This document shows positions 8,848 to 18,223 of a stretch of DNA of 64,000 bases, piece by piece (the stretch's first letter is position 1; every line of letters starts with the position of its first letter). The DNA comes from Trinickia soli (GTDB lineage: Bacteria > Pseudomonadota > Gammaproteobacteria > Burkholderiales > Burkholderiaceae): positions 124,001-188,000 of the forward strand of contig NZ_PNYB01000010.1 of assembly GCF_002879855.1 (NCBI RefSeq). Direction: 5' to 3'. A program made the translations under genes and the position numbers. The notes beneath the pieces are model-generated. The model was given only the letters and a program-made list of their open reading frames with translations. It was not told the origin of the DNA and did not search any database.

Positions 8848-11411
8848 ATGGCATACGACTTCGACTTCTCGAGTATCAGTCAACTGACGACATCGGCATT
8901 GCAGGCGCCGACGCGTGAGTCCGGCAGTTGCAACATGTGCAAGAAGAAGGGGCTTCCCATCTTGCCGGTCCGGTATTCCGCATTCGCCGACACAAAGGCG
9001 CACAGCGCATCCGGCGCAGTGAGGCTCATGGGCGGCAAGTTTGGCGACGGCATAACGAGTATTGCGCTCAAGAAGGCGAAGTACACATTGCGCACACTGC
9101 GTTACGGTTACGTTTATGTGTTCTATCCGAAGACAGGACGATGGCAGGCGTATGCAGTGACGGACGAAGGGAATTTGTACGAATTCCCGCCGGATATGAA
9201 CATCGACCGTAATCTCGAGCAGCCGTTTCACTGTAAGCAAGCAGGGCACGCGCAGCTCGCACAGTGCATCACTATCGAAGATGCCCAAAAGTCCGGCGTT
9301 GTGTACATCGCCTTCAGCGACGAGCGGTGGACGAAGAAGGTGCGCGACACGTATGCGACCAACTTCATGGGTTGCCGCGACAAGCGGATGCAAAAATTCG
9401 ACGCGGCGGGTTGGTTTAACGGCAGCACGCAGCAGCCTCATGCGGAGAGCGTGACGCACGTCGCAGACCTGCTGAATGAATACAAGGGAAGTGCGCCAGA
9501 CGCTTTATCGACTGCTTGTTTCACGTATCACAACCGTGCGGGCAAGGACCAGACCTTAAGAAAGCGATGGACTCTATCACGCCCGAGAAAGGGCTTGTCT
9601 TTGCATTGTGGGACCCGGCCGGCATCACGCAAGAGCTGAACTTCGAGCAACGGGCCGCATGTGGCGCCGCGCTCGAGCCCTATGGGCACGGCATCTGGGC
9701 CGCGAGCGCAATCGACGCGTTGCAGAAATCCATCATCGCCTCAGCCAACGAAGACGTGGAAAGCGGCTCCCGTCTGATGGAGGCCAATACCTACGAGGGA
9801 CTGGGGACCACCGCTCTATTCGACGGGGGTAAGCTTCTCGAAAAGCAGCTCAAGAGTATCGAGGAGATGAAGAAGGCGAGCCTCGTAACTGCCGGCCCCG
9901 AAGCGTGGAAGCCATATACATGGCACTATCGACCGAAGGCTATTATCGATTTCCAACACCAGATGGCTGGTGCGTTGAAGCAAGAGCAAACGAATACGCT
10001 TGTCCCCCTATCGCAGGACCATCAGGCATGGCTAACCAGTTCAGCGCTACTGAATGTCTTTCAGTTCGACTATGAGGCTGGAGATTGTCGCGGCGCAGTC
10101 GGCTACACGGACTTGCTGGCTCGTTGCATTGAGGGCGCGGCAGACCGCAAGGAGACGGTTGACGTGCTCATAAAGTGGGCAGAGGGCGAAGTCACCGACG
10201 CGCGCAATCCGCTGCTTCGAGCTTTCGTACTGAACGACCCTGTGCTGGGAGAAAAAGTTAAGGAAGCAGCGAGCTATCCGTACAAGGAGCTTCGAGAAAC
10301 CGTGGCAAAGCTCATTGAGTCGTATAGCAACGTGGCGTACGTTACTAAACACGCTGACCACGGGCTCGCCGCCGCCCTTTCGGGCTCGTTCGCACGCCTG
10401 CTGCACGAGGCAGGCGGGCCAATTGTCGAGGTAGTGACCAAGAATGTGGATGCAGTCGCTGCTAAGGTAATTTACGCGGCAATGTGTGCGCGAACCGGAA
10501 AGGTTTTTGAGTGCAAGCCGGTGTACGGGTCGCCTACTCAATGGGTCAGCTATATCGCCCGCCAAATGCAGGTGATGCTGCCTGGCCGGCAGCAAGCGGA
10601 TGTTCAAGACTTGCAAAAGGCACTTCAAGAAAAAGCCGCGCCCGCCGGCGAAAAGGATTGGGAGGTCAAGGCGAAGCAGTTCGTTCCGGTCGAGACCCTC
10701 CCGGACGAAGCTGCCGCCATGGCCGGTATGAAGCCAGGCCCGGGCGTCTCGGTGAAGATGATGGCCGCGACGTTGACGCCGGAGGTCGTCGAGAAGATTT
10801 ACATGCCGAAGTTTCGGTTATTCGCCCGAGGGGAGCCGGCCTATGCCGGCATCGGCGCAATTTTCAACGCTATCAATTTGCGTTTCGCTCGCGAGGAACT
10901 GAAGAAGTCCAATCACTTCAACTCGACCGAGAACACCATCAAGTTCGACAATGCTGCCGCCGGCTTGGTCGCTAGCGTCTCGCAGTACGGACATCATACG
11001 ATAGAATCAATCGAGAAGTCCGGAGCAAAAATCGGAGAGGGCTGGCTCAAGCTCGGCAGAGGTATGGAAATTGTGGGAAAGTTCGGCGGAGCGGTAGTGG
11101 GGCTAATTTCCGCCGCTATCGACGGCTATCACGCATGGGACGAGCTCCAGCATGGAAATTACTTGGTCGCAACCCTCTACACATTGTCCGGGTTCCTCGG
11201 CGTCGCGTTGGTATGGGCTGCGTTCAGCAGCCCCGTACTCGCGCTACCGCTTCTTGTCATCGCCGCGATACTTGGTGTGGTGATTAACTACTTCAAGGGA
11301 CGAGAAATCAATGATTGGCTGGAACAATGCTACTTCGGGATAAAGGAAGCGAAGGAGCGGTTCCAGTCGCTGGCGGAGGACCAAAAGGCGCTTGTGTCTG
11401 TCATTTCGTAA
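8848..11411 (+). pseudogene. VasX/BTH_I2691-type T6SS effector, copy A, single-base frameshift
   Basis: Homologue of the intact copy B. The N-terminus has a VasX-N-like region with CNMCKKKGLPILPVRYS (about residues 28-45), and the C-terminus has long hydrophobic helices followed by INYFKGREINDWLEQCYFG. Total length is 2564 nt against 2565 nt in copy B, exactly one base short. Frame is lost at a G run at 9540-9542: restoring one G rebuilds HNRAGQGPDLKKAMDS, matching HNRAGQAPALKKAMDS of copy B. As given, translation from 8848 stops at 9639 after 263 aa. The remainder is open from the upstream side of the shift to 11411. It may be a true inactivation, phase variation, programmed frameshifting or a base-calling error in a homopolymer. 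Confidence 0.88.
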
Positions 11412-11423
11412 CCAGGAGCAAGC

Positions 11424-12392
11424 ATGACTTCTATTGGAAGCTGGCGTCGTATGAAGCGGTCCCCGACAGACGCAGAGGTATCGGCACGCCTACAGCAGAA
11501 GAAGCCGTGCGCAGAGAGGGCGACGAGCCGTGGCACCGTCTTTGCGGCAACCGATACCTACCTGGAGGTTTGCGACGGGCTCTACCGCGAGAAAGGCTGG
11601 GGGGTGCTTGCATTTTTTACAGCGGGAATCGGAGCCTTATGTTTGACGGCCATGACTGCTTGGATGGCCACCCACGTTCCCGCCGCGATACGGCAAAAGG
11701 GGCAGACGGGCCTGGTACACTGGACCTTTGGACTGTTCACGCTCGTGGGAATCGGCGTTTTTATATTGCCGCTCCGTTCTCTTTTGAAGGACTGCTTCAA
11801 CTACACGCGCAAGCCGATTCGCTTCAATAGAGTGGACCGCAAGATTTATGCATTTCGTCACAACGGACCTGGTGGCGTTGTTTCCGTGCCGTGGGACGAC
11901 GCGTTCCTCTACGTGGAACGGCAACCCAAAGCGGGTTTGACGTCAACTGCGGCTCGCATGATTCACTGTCTGGTCCTTGATGAGCAGGGACAAGTATCTG
12001 ACAGCTTCCGCATTGGCAAACGAGTGGTGCTTGCGTATTCGGAAGAAGGCGAACTTGGCAGACGGGTCATGTCCGAACTTTATGAGGACTTCGAGTACTA
12101 CCGGCGATTCATGGAGGACGGCCCCGGTTCTGTCCCGCCGGTCGCCGAGTATCTATCCACAAAGGTTTCCTTTCGGAACTCGTTGAAACTGCAGTTCGAT
12201 GGCATGTCGGATATGTTTCGCTCAGGAAACTTGTTTCTTCTGTTTGTGGGCATCATCGCCGCAATACCGACGTTTCTTCTCGCGGTCGCATATCATGTCG
12301 CACAGTTGACCTGCCATGAGCCCGTATGGCCTGACGACATTGAGCGCGCTTGCATGCCATCTCCGGAGCAGACGGAGGGAGTCGCATCATGA
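11424..12392 (+). CDS. DUF6708 membrane protein, copy A (candidate T6SS immunity)
   Basis: A 322-aa protein with two hydrophobic helices around residues 58-82 and 96-120, a cytosolic core containing FNYTRKPIRFNR, YAFRHNGPGGVVSVPWDD and YEDFEYYRRFMEDGP, and a C-terminal helix (about 280-303). This matches the DUF6708 family as I know it. It starts 12 bp after the effector with a CAGGAGC ribosome binding site. Pairing one such membrane protein with each pore-forming-type effector is what an immunity protein would show; no direct proof is visible. The stop overlaps the next ATG. Confidence 0.82.
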   Translation: MTSIGSWRRMKRSPTDAEVSARLQQKKPCAERATSRGTVFAATDTYLEVCDGLYREKGWGVLAFFTAGIGALCLTAMTAWMATHVPAAIRQKGQTGLVHWTFGLFTLVGIGVFILPLRSLLKDCFNYTRKPIRFNRVDRKIYAFRHNGPGGVVSVPWDDAFLYVERQPKAGLTSTAARMIHCLVLDEQGQVSDSFRIGKRVVLAYSEEGELGRRVMSELYEDFEYYRRFMEDGPGSVPPVAEYLSTKVSFRNSLKLQFDGMSDMFRSGNLFLLFVGIIAAIPTFLLAVAYHVAQLTCHEPVWPDDIERACMPSPEQTEGVAS

Positions 12393-12607
12393 GCCGCAGA
12401 TTCATTCGCAAGGGAGACAAAACTGACCTTGATGGCGTCGTCACCGACGGTATCGGAAATTCGTCGTTGCAAGGGCAGCCTTTGGCCTATCTCGGCGCTT
12501 CCGTGCAATGCCCCGCGTGCGGGACGGAGGGCGTCATTGTCGGCGATGGTGCCCCCCGTTCGATGACGGTCATGGGCAAGCAAGTGGCGCTCGAGAACGA
12601 CCTGTAG
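12389..12607 (+). pseudogene. PAAR-domain protein, copy A, truncated at duplication junction
   Basis: A 72-aa reading frame, MSRRFIRKGDKTD to VALENDL. Compared with copy B (94 aa) it lacks the C-terminal segment beginning CQCKCDP, replaced by a stop codon made at the duplication junction. PAAR proteins cap the VgrG spike with a metal-stabilised cone; the missing Cys/His-containing end probably makes this copy non-functional. The start overlaps the upstream gene by an ATGA. Confidence 0.85.
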
Positions 12608-12916
12608 CAGGTCGCCCGCATTGAGGTTATCGAGCGGGCGCTCGAGACGCTTCGCGGCAATGGCACGGCAATCAAGCCCGATATGCCGTCGCTGCTTGAC
12701 GCCCAATTGGCGAAGGGCGAGACATACGGCCTCGTCGGTGCGGACCTTTTGGCTTTCGCTCTTCACGGGACCGTCGTCTCCCCTTACTTCGACCGTCATC
12801 CGCGCGTGCGGGCCGTACTGCAGGAACCCGAAAAGCACCCCTACGCGGAAACCGTTGCGCGTTGGACCCAGCCCGACTGGGAGGCCATTGCGCGCGAAAG
12901 CATCCAGTACCAGTGA
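12608..12916 (+). pseudogene. DUF4123 3' fragment left by tandem duplication
   Basis: Near-identical to 8503-8811, the last about 102 codons of the adaptor gene (VIERALETLRGNG..., ending with the same TGA). It has no start codon or N-terminal domain, and the upstream PAAR copy ends in a stop just before it. An internal ATG could start 77 aa (MPSLLDAQL...), but expression of a functional protein is unlikely. Confidence 0.85.
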
Positions 12917-12952
12917 CCGCTGCGCCGTCTCAAATGTGAACCGAACAAAAAA

Positions 12953-15517
12953 ATGGCATACGACTTCGACTTCTCGAGTATCAGTCAACTGACGACATCG
13001 GCATTGCAGGCGCCGACGCGTGAGTCCGGCAGCTGCAACATGTGCAAGAAGAAGGGGCTTCCCATCTTGCCGGTCCGGTATTCCGCATTCGCCGACACAA
13101 AGGCGCACAGCGCATCCGGCGCAGTGAGGCTCATGGGCGGCAAGTTTGGCGACGGCGTAACGAGTATTGCGCTCAAGAAGGCGAAGTACACATTGCGCAC
13201 ACTGCGTTACGGTTACGTTTATGTGTTCTATCCGAAGACAGGACGATGGCAGGCGTATGCAGTGACGGACGAAGGGAATTTGTACGAATTCCCGCCGGAT
13301 ATGAACATCGACCGTAATCTCGAGCAGCCGTTTCACTGTAAGCAAGCAGGGCACGCGCAGCTCGCACAGTGCATCACTATCGAAGATGCCCAAAAGGCCG
13401 GCGTTGTGTACATCGCCTTCAGCGACGAGCGGTGGACGAAGAAGGTGCGCGACACGTATGCAACCAACTTCATGGGGTGCCGCGACAAGCGGATGCAAAA
13501 AATCGATGCGGCGGGGTGGTTCAACGGTAGCACGCAGCAGCCTCATGCCGAAAGCGTCACGCACGTCGCAGACCTGCTGAGCGAATACAAAGGTAGCCCG
13601 CCGGATGCGTTGGCGAGTGCGTGCTTCCCGTATCACAATCGCGCAGGACAAGCTCCAGCGCTGAAGAAGGCGATGGATTCCATCACGCCCAACAAGGGGC
13701 TCGTCTTCGCGCTGTGGGACCCGGTCGGCATCACGCAGGAGCTAAATTTCGAGCAGCGACTGGCATTCGGGGCGACGCTCGAGCCGTACGAGCACGGTAT
13801 CTGGGCCACGAGCGCCATCGACGCGCTGCACGAAGCTGTTATTGCGTCGGCGAAGGAAGACGTCGAAAGTGGCGCCCGGTTGATGGAGGCTAACACGTAC
13901 CAGGGTCTGGGCGTCACTGCGATATTCGACGGCGGCAAGCTGCTCGAAAAGCAGCTCAAGAGCATCGAGGCAATGAAGAAAGCGGAGCTTGTCAGCGCGG
14001 GCCCCGAAGCGTGGAAGCCCTACGCGACGCACTATCGGCAGCAGGCCATCGTCGATTTTAAGCAGCGCATGGCCGAGACGTTGAAGCAAGAGCAGACGAG
14101 TACGCTTGTCCCACTATCCCAGGACCATCAGGCCTGGCTGACGAGCCCTGCGTTGCTGAACGTCTTTCAATTCGACCACGAACAGGGCAATTGTCGCAGC
14201 GGCGTCAACTACACGAACAGGTTCACGGGTTGCATCGAAGGCGCGGCGGACCGCAAGGAAACGGTCGACGCGCTCGTCAAATGGGCGAAGGGCGATGTAA
14301 CGGATACCCGTAATCCGCTGCTGCGCGCACTTGTGCTGAACCATCCCGTCCTGGCCGAAAAGGTCAAGGAAGCGTCGAGCTATCCGTACCTCGAACTTCG
14401 AGAATTTGTAGCCAAGCTCATTGAGTCCTACAGCAAGATTGAGGACGTCGAGAAACGTGCGGACCCGAGCCTCTCACGCGCCCTCGCCGGCTCGGTCGCT
14501 CATCTTCTGCAACAGGCGGGCGGTCCGATTGTTGAAGCAGTGAGTTCGGGCGTAGACGCAGCGGCCGCCAAGATAATCTGCGCGGCGATGTGCATGCGGA
14601 CGAAAAAGCTGTTCGAGTTCAAAGCGCTATGGGGCTCGCCGAATCAATGGGTCGCCTACATCGCGCGGCAGATGCAGGAGATGATGCCGGGACGGCAGAA
14701 AATCGATGTGCAGGATTTGCAAACGAAGCTGCGCGAGAAGGCGGCGCCTGCGGGCGACAAGGATTGGGAGGTGAAGGTCAAGCAGTTCGTGCCGGTTCAA
14801 AGCGAGGCGGACGAGGCAGCGGCCCTGTCCAGCGTCAAGGGGACGCGGAGCCTGTCGCCGCAGCAGGCCGCATCGATGCTGACGCCCGATGTCGTTGAAA
14901 ATATCTACATGCCCAAGTTTCGGCTGATGGCCAGAGGCGAACCGGCATTTGCGGGAATCGGGGCGATTTTTAATGCTATCAACCTGCGGTTTGCGCGGGA
15001 AGAACTGAGGAAGTCGAACCGATTCAACTCGACAGAGAATGGCATCAAGTTCGACAATGCAATTGGTGGACTTGTGGCGAGTGTCGCGCAGTATGGTGGG
15101 TCTGCGCTCGAGCAGTTGGAGAAAGGCGGCGTCGAGCTGTCGGAACGTCTAGCCAAGTTCGGTCGCTTCCTCAGAATTGTTGGAAGGTTCGGCGGAGCCG
15201 TGGTCGGGTTCGTATCAGCGGCCATCGACATCTACCACGCCGTCGACGAAGCCAAACATGGGAACGCCGTAATGGTTTCGCTATACCTGACTTCAGCGGT
15301 TGTAGGCGCCGTGCTGACTGTTGCAGCATTCGTCGGCTCTATCTTGACGCTACCGCTACTGGTTTTGGCGGCCATCATCGGGGTGCTAATCAACTATTTC
15401 AAGGGGCGTGAGGCTCACGATTGGCTGGAGCAATGCTTTTTTGGTATCAAGCCAAACGACGAGAGATTCGAACGCCTGGACGAAGACCGCAAGGCGTTTT
15501 TGGCAATCTTCTCTTGA
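12953..15517 (+). CDS. VasX/BTH_I2691-type T6SS membrane-active effector, copy B
   Basis: The intact 854-aa copy. The N-terminal CNMCKKKG region with LRYGYVYVFYP resembles the N-terminal delivery domain of VasX-like effectors. The central 500 residues are soluble and unassigned. The C-terminal 130 residues carry long hydrophobic helices (about 740-765 and 775-820) ending INYFKGREAHDWLEQCFFG, which suggests membrane insertion and pore formation. Residues 1 to about 185 are almost identical to copy A, while the rest has diverged, so the delivery part was homogenised or duplicated recently and the toxic part is evolving. It starts at an ATG after an A-rich run and is followed 11 bp later by its DUF6708 partner. 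Confidence 0.9.
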   Translation: MAYDFDFSSISQLTTSALQAPTRESGSCNMCKKKGLPILPVRYSAFADTKAHSASGAVRLMGGKFGDGVTSIALKKAKYTLRTLRYGYVYVFYPKTGRWQAYAVTDEGNLYEFPPDMNIDRNLEQPFHCKQAGHAQLAQCITIEDAQKAGVVYIAFSDERWTKKVRDTYATNFMGCRDKRMQKIDAAGWFNGSTQQPHAESVTHVADLLSEYKGSPPDALASACFPYHNRAGQAPALKKAMDSITPNKGLVFALWDPVGITQELNFEQRLAFGATLEPYEHGIWATSAIDALHEAVIASAKEDVESGARLMEANTYQGLGVTAIFDGGKLLEKQLKSIEAMKKAELVSAGPEAWKPYATHYRQQAIVDFKQRMAETLKQEQTSTLVPLSQDHQAWLTSPALLNVFQFDHEQGNCRSGVNYTNRFTGCIEGAADRKETVDALVKWAKGDVTDTRNPLLRALVLNHPVLAEKVKEASSYPYLELREFVAKLIESYSKIEDVEKRADPSLSRALAGSVAHLLQQAGGPIVEAVSSGVDAAAAKIICAAMCMRTKKLFEFKALWGSPNQWVAYIARQMQEMMPGRQKIDVQDLQTKLREKAAPAGDKDWEVKVKQFVPVQSEADEAAALSSVKGTRSLSPQQAASMLTPDVVENIYMPKFRLMARGEPAFAGIGAIFNAINLRFAREELRKSNRFNSTENGIKFDNAIGGLVASVAQYGGSALEQLEKGGVELSERLAKFGRFLRIVGRFGGAVVGFVSAAIDIYHAVDEAKHGNAVMVSLYLTSAVVGAVLTVAAFVGSILTLPLLVLAAIIGVLINYFKGREAHDWLEQCFFGIKPNDERFERLDEDRKAFLAIFS

Positions 15518-15528
15518 CTGGAAAAGAC

Positions 15529-16500
15529 ATGGCATTTGATGGACTCGCATGGTATCGCTTGAACCGCCCCGTGACGGAAATAGAAGCTTCGTCGCGGCTG
15601 GATGTAAGCAAACCATTGACAGAAGAGCCGAAAAGCTCTGGAACCGTCTTTAACGTCACTGACTCATTCTTGGAAGTGTGCGACGGGTTGCACCGCGAAA
15701 AAGGGTGGGGATTCTTGGCATTTGTCACTGGAGGCACCTTAGCGCTATGTCTGCTTGTAGTCTTCCTGTGGCTTCTAACTGATATGCCTGCTGCGATTCG
15801 CGAAAAGGGGCAGGCATGGGTCATTTATTGGTGGGTAACGCCTCTTGCCGTTGTCACGCTGTGCCTGTTTGCCTTGACCGTGCGCCTGCTTCTCGTTGAC
15901 TGCTTTAATTATGTCCGCAAGCCGATACGGTTCAATCGGCTCAACCGCACCATTTATGCCTTCCGCCATAACGGCCCGGGTGGTGTCCTCTCTGTCCCTT
16001 GGGACAACGCATTTTTGTATGTTGAGCGCAAACAAAAAACCGGCCTAGGCGGTACCGCTCCCCGCGTCGTCCGTTGCCTCGTCCTGAACGACAAGGGACT
16101 GGTCATAGACACGTTCTCGATTGGAAAGTATATCGACTTGGCGTTTGATGAGAGCAGTCCAGCCGGCAAGAAGGTGATGGGGGAACTGTACCAAGACTTT
16201 GAATACTACCGACGGTTTATGGAAGAAGGCCCTTCGTCCGTGCCGCCAGTCGCCGAATTCCTCACGACGGAAGTCTCGTTCCGCAATGCTCTGAAGTTAC
16301 AGTTCGACGGTGCGTCGGACCTAATGAATTCTGGGAATCCAGTGATGTGGCTCGTGATGGTTGTGGCCGTAATACCGACGTTCATTCAGGCGGTCGCGTA
16401 TTATCTCTCTCAGTTGACCTGTCGCGAACCCGTGTGGCCCGAAGAGGTCGAGCGCGCATGTTCCCCCACCACAACCCCGGCGGAAGGCCTCACGTTATGA
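15529..16500 (+). CDS. DUF6708 membrane protein, copy B (candidate T6SS immunity)
   Basis: A 323-aa paralogue of the protein at 11424-12392. It has the same order of two N-terminal helices, the core motifs FNYVRKPIRFNR, YAFRHNGPGGVLSVPWD and YQDFEYYRRFMEEGP, and a C-terminal helix. The ATG at 15529 (MAFDGLAWYRL) was chosen because it lies 11 bp after the effector stop and aligns with copy A at the 4105-bp offset; an in-frame upstream Met would overlap the effector by about 100 bp. Divergence from copy A parallels that of the two effectors, as expected for co-evolving toxin-immunity pairs. Confidence 0.83.
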   Translation: MAFDGLAWYRLNRPVTEIEASSRLDVSKPLTEEPKSSGTVFNVTDSFLEVCDGLHREKGWGFLAFVTGGTLALCLLVVFLWLLTDMPAAIREKGQAWVIYWWVTPLAVVTLCLFALTVRLLLVDCFNYVRKPIRFNRLNRTIYAFRHNGPGGVLSVPWDNAFLYVERKQKTGLGGTAPRVVRCLVLNDKGLVIDTFSIGKYIDLAFDESSPAGKKVMGELYQDFEYYRRFMEEGPSSVPPVAEFLTTEVSFRNALKLQFDGASDLMNSGNPVMWLVMVVAVIPTFIQAVAYYLSQLTCREPVWPEEVERACSPTTTPAEGLTL

Positions 16501-16781
16501 GCCGCAGATTCATTCGCAAGGGAGACAAAACAGACCGCAACGGCGTCGTCACAGATGGTATTGGAAATTCATGGCTACAAGGCCAGCCTTTGGCCTATCT
16601 CGGTGCTCCTGTGCAGTGTCCTGCGTGCGGGACCGAGGGCGTCATCATCAGCGATGGCTCGCCCCGCACGATGACGGCCATGGGCAAGCAAGTCGCCCTT
16701 GAGAATGACCTGTGCCAGTGCAAATGCGACCCGTTGCCGAAGCTCATCGCATCACAGGCGCTTGGGTCCATGACGACGTAG
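16497..16781 (+). CDS. PAAR-domain spike tip protein, copy B
   Basis: A 94-aa protein from MSRRFIRKGDKTD to a Cys-rich end (VALENDLCQCKCDPLPK). GDKTDRNGVV, CPACGTEG and the CQCKC tail fit a PAAR-like cone with metal-binding Cys/His residues. The ATG overlaps the DUF6708 stop (ATGA), which shows translational coupling; an upstream in-frame start inside the previous gene is less likely. This is the only full-length PAAR in the island and is probably what lets the island's VgrG be tipped. Confidence 0.87.
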   Translation: MSRRFIRKGDKTDRNGVVTDGIGNSWLQGQPLAYLGAPVQCPACGTEGVIISDGSPRTMTAMGKQVALENDLCQCKCDPLPKLIASQALGSMTT

Positions 16782-16831
16782 CCAGGCGCCACGTCTCGTG
16801 TCAAACCCTGCACGGAAGGCACTCCCCGAGT

Positions 16832-16911
16832 GCCTGGGTCGAAGTCAAGCACGGAAATTATTTGCTCGCAATGCTCTATGGTGCGGCCGCAGTGCTTGGC
16901 GTAGCTGCTGA
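16832..16911 (+). pseudogene. Relic of a third VasX-type effector C-terminus
   Basis: Reads AWVEVKHGNYLLAMLYGAAA then VLGVAAD, matching AWDELQHGNYLVATLYTLSG plus FLGVAL near the C-terminus of effector copy A. It has neither start nor stop of its own and is surrounded by unrelated sequence. It implies the array once held another effector unit downstream. Confidence 0.65.
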
Positions 16912-16935
16912 TCGCCCAGCTGCGGCGCATGCAGT

Positions 16936-17090
16936 TCAGGCGGGCCACAGGCGCGCCACGGTCGGCAGTGGCAGCTCGTTAAGCATCGAGGCCAGACGGC
17001 CGGGATCGAACGTAGTCGTGCTCATGCGACCTCCTTGTCTGGCAAGGCATCGTAGGCGCTGGCAGGTGCATGGGCCCGCGCTTCGTACGT
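16936..17090 (-). mobile_element. IS21-family relic (istA end, istB start)
   Basis: On the minus strand, an ATG at 17023-17025 after a strong AAGGAGG encodes 29 aa, MSTTTFDPGRLASMLNELPL and so on, ending at a TGA at 16936-16938. This resembles the N-terminus of IstB helper ATPases (LNELRLPTIK..W). The codons just upstream (17022-17090) end in AYDALPDKEVA and a TGA overlapping the istB ATG, the usual istA/istB coupling. Both genes are broken; no terminal repeats were found. Confidence 0.6.
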
Positions 17091-17204
17091 CGGTCGTCAA
17101 CCGTGCCGCGCCTTCGACGCCGCGCGCACGGCGAACATCCATTCATTCACGCGAAACTTGCGCGCTGGGAGCAGCGGATGGAAGCGGAGCATCCCGCAGG
17201 AAGC

Positions 17205-18128
17205 TCACCGCCCCGGCGTCGTCACGGCCGGGTTTTGCATTGCCTCGTTGATTTTCTGGAGATAGCTCGCGCCCGAGGGATTGCTCGGATCCGCGTTCCC
17301 CGACACGTAGTAGGAGAGCCCTTGCTTGAGTCCGCCGTGATCGGCAATGCGCAGCGCGTCGTTTGCCGCGGCCATCCGCACTTGGATCGTCACGCTGTTC
17401 TCATACTCGGACTTCGTCACCACCTGGCCACCCAACCTCGGATCGCCCGGCCCACCCTTCGACCACGGCCCGCCATCGAGGTAGTTTTGGGAGATCTGCC
17501 CGAGCCCCAGCGACGTGTTGTTCTGCGGCGCTCGATCGAGGTCGCCGACGTGGCGCATGCCACTTTGGTAGCCGCTCGTAAATGCGCCCGATTCCACCTG
17601 CAGTTGAGCGCGAAACATGTTCGGATCGAGGCCATATTCGCGCGCGGTTCTGTCGACCAAGCGGCCGAAATCGGCTTGGTTCTTCACCTGCGCATCCGAC
17701 TGCTTTTCATCGCCGCGTATCACGGGCTTGAATTGCGGGTGCGTCGACCCGGCCGCCTGATCGACGCTGGTGGCCCGCGAAGTCGGTCCCGTCGACCCAT
17801 CGACCTTCCCGGACGAAACTTCCGACCGCTGGGTGAGGTGTTGCGTCGAGTGGGGATTCGACAGATTCGTCGAGTGGGACGAATGCCCATGGTTCGCCGG
17901 GTGCTTGGCATGCGCGTGGCGCGACACGTGCTTTCCATGCGTGCCGTTCCCCCCGTGCGTCCCTCCCGGCTCCGTGTGCTTGGCATTTTCGAGGCGCAAC
18001 TTCGACATCAATTGCGTCAACGACGCATGCAACTGCTGATTCAGTTGTTTCAAAGACTCTTGCGGATGCGCCGCGAAATCGCGAATCGAGGCTTCACTGA
18101 AATCGAAGGATACCGCAGGGGTTTTCAT
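17205..18128 (-). CDS. Hrp-associated lytic transglycosylase (HrpH-like), His-rich
   Basis: A 307-aa protein with a soluble-lytic-transglycosylase-type domain at about residues 150-285. The catalytic Glu is in LQVESGAF (about residue 179), and the GLGQISQNYL motif is at about 207-216. The first 150 residues are polar, including a His/Gly/Ser-rich stretch (about 50-100; THGGNGTHGKHVSRHAHAKH) and no Sec signal, as in type III-secreted transglycosylases that open peptidoglycan for the injectisome. The start MKTPAVSFDF (18126-18128) is chosen because the perfect hrp-type promoter at 18162-18223 would start transcription about 25 bp upstream; the earlier in-frame Met at 18227 lies ahead of that promoter. 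Confidence 0.82.
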   Translation of the reverse strand: MKTPAVSFDFSEASIRDFAAHPQESLKQLNQQLHASLTQLMSKLRLENAKHTEPGGTHGGNGTHGKHVSRHAHAKHPANHGHSSHSTNLSNPHSTQHLTQRSEVSSGKVDGSTGPTSRATSVDQAAGSTHPQFKPVIRGDEKQSDAQVKNQADFGRLVDRTAREYGLDPNMFRAQLQVESGAFTSGYQSGMRHVGDLDRAPQNNTSLGLGQISQNYLDGGPWSKGGPGDPRLGGQVVTKSEYENSVTIQVRMAAANDALRIADHGGLKQGLSYYVSGNADPSNPSGASYLQKINEAMQNPAVTTPGR

Positions 18129-18161
18129 GAGAAGGTCCCGGTTGGTTGGGTATTGGCGCCA

Positions 18162-18223
18162 AAGATGAACCGCCCGCGGCAAGTTCCGCGTACGTCCTGC
18201 GAAGCACAGTCCCGTCATGCGAA
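18162..18223 (-). promoter_or_regulatory. hrp_II/PIP-type promoter for the transglycosylase gene
   Basis: On the minus strand TTCG (18220-18223), 16 bp, TTCG (18200-18203), then 32 bp, then CATCTT (18162-18167), which fits YANNNT. This is the exact geometry known for HrpB/HrpX-activated promoters. Confidence 0.85.

Larger units (their letters stand above)
8503..16781. repeat. 4.1-kb tandem duplication of the T6SS cargo block
   Basis: Unit A (8503-12607) and unit B (12608-16781) each hold the DUF4123 3' end, effector, DUF6708 gene and PAAR gene in the same order. The offset is 4105 bp at the DUF4123 segment, the effector start and the DUF6708 start, and 4108 bp at the PAAR start. The first about 890 bp of each unit are almost identical; beyond about 9395/13500 identity drops sharply, though the proteins stay clearly homologous. 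The junction falls in the PAAR gene of unit A, where reading ...GACCTG runs into TAG and then into DUF4123 sequence, truncating that PAAR. Confidence 0.93.

Noticed and set aside
8380-13651. Two similar minus-strand frames (359 and 452 codons) opposite the duplicated effector N-termini
   Set aside because: They look like paralogues only because the plus-strand DNA is duplicated; composition is Arg/Leu/Cys-rich antisense.
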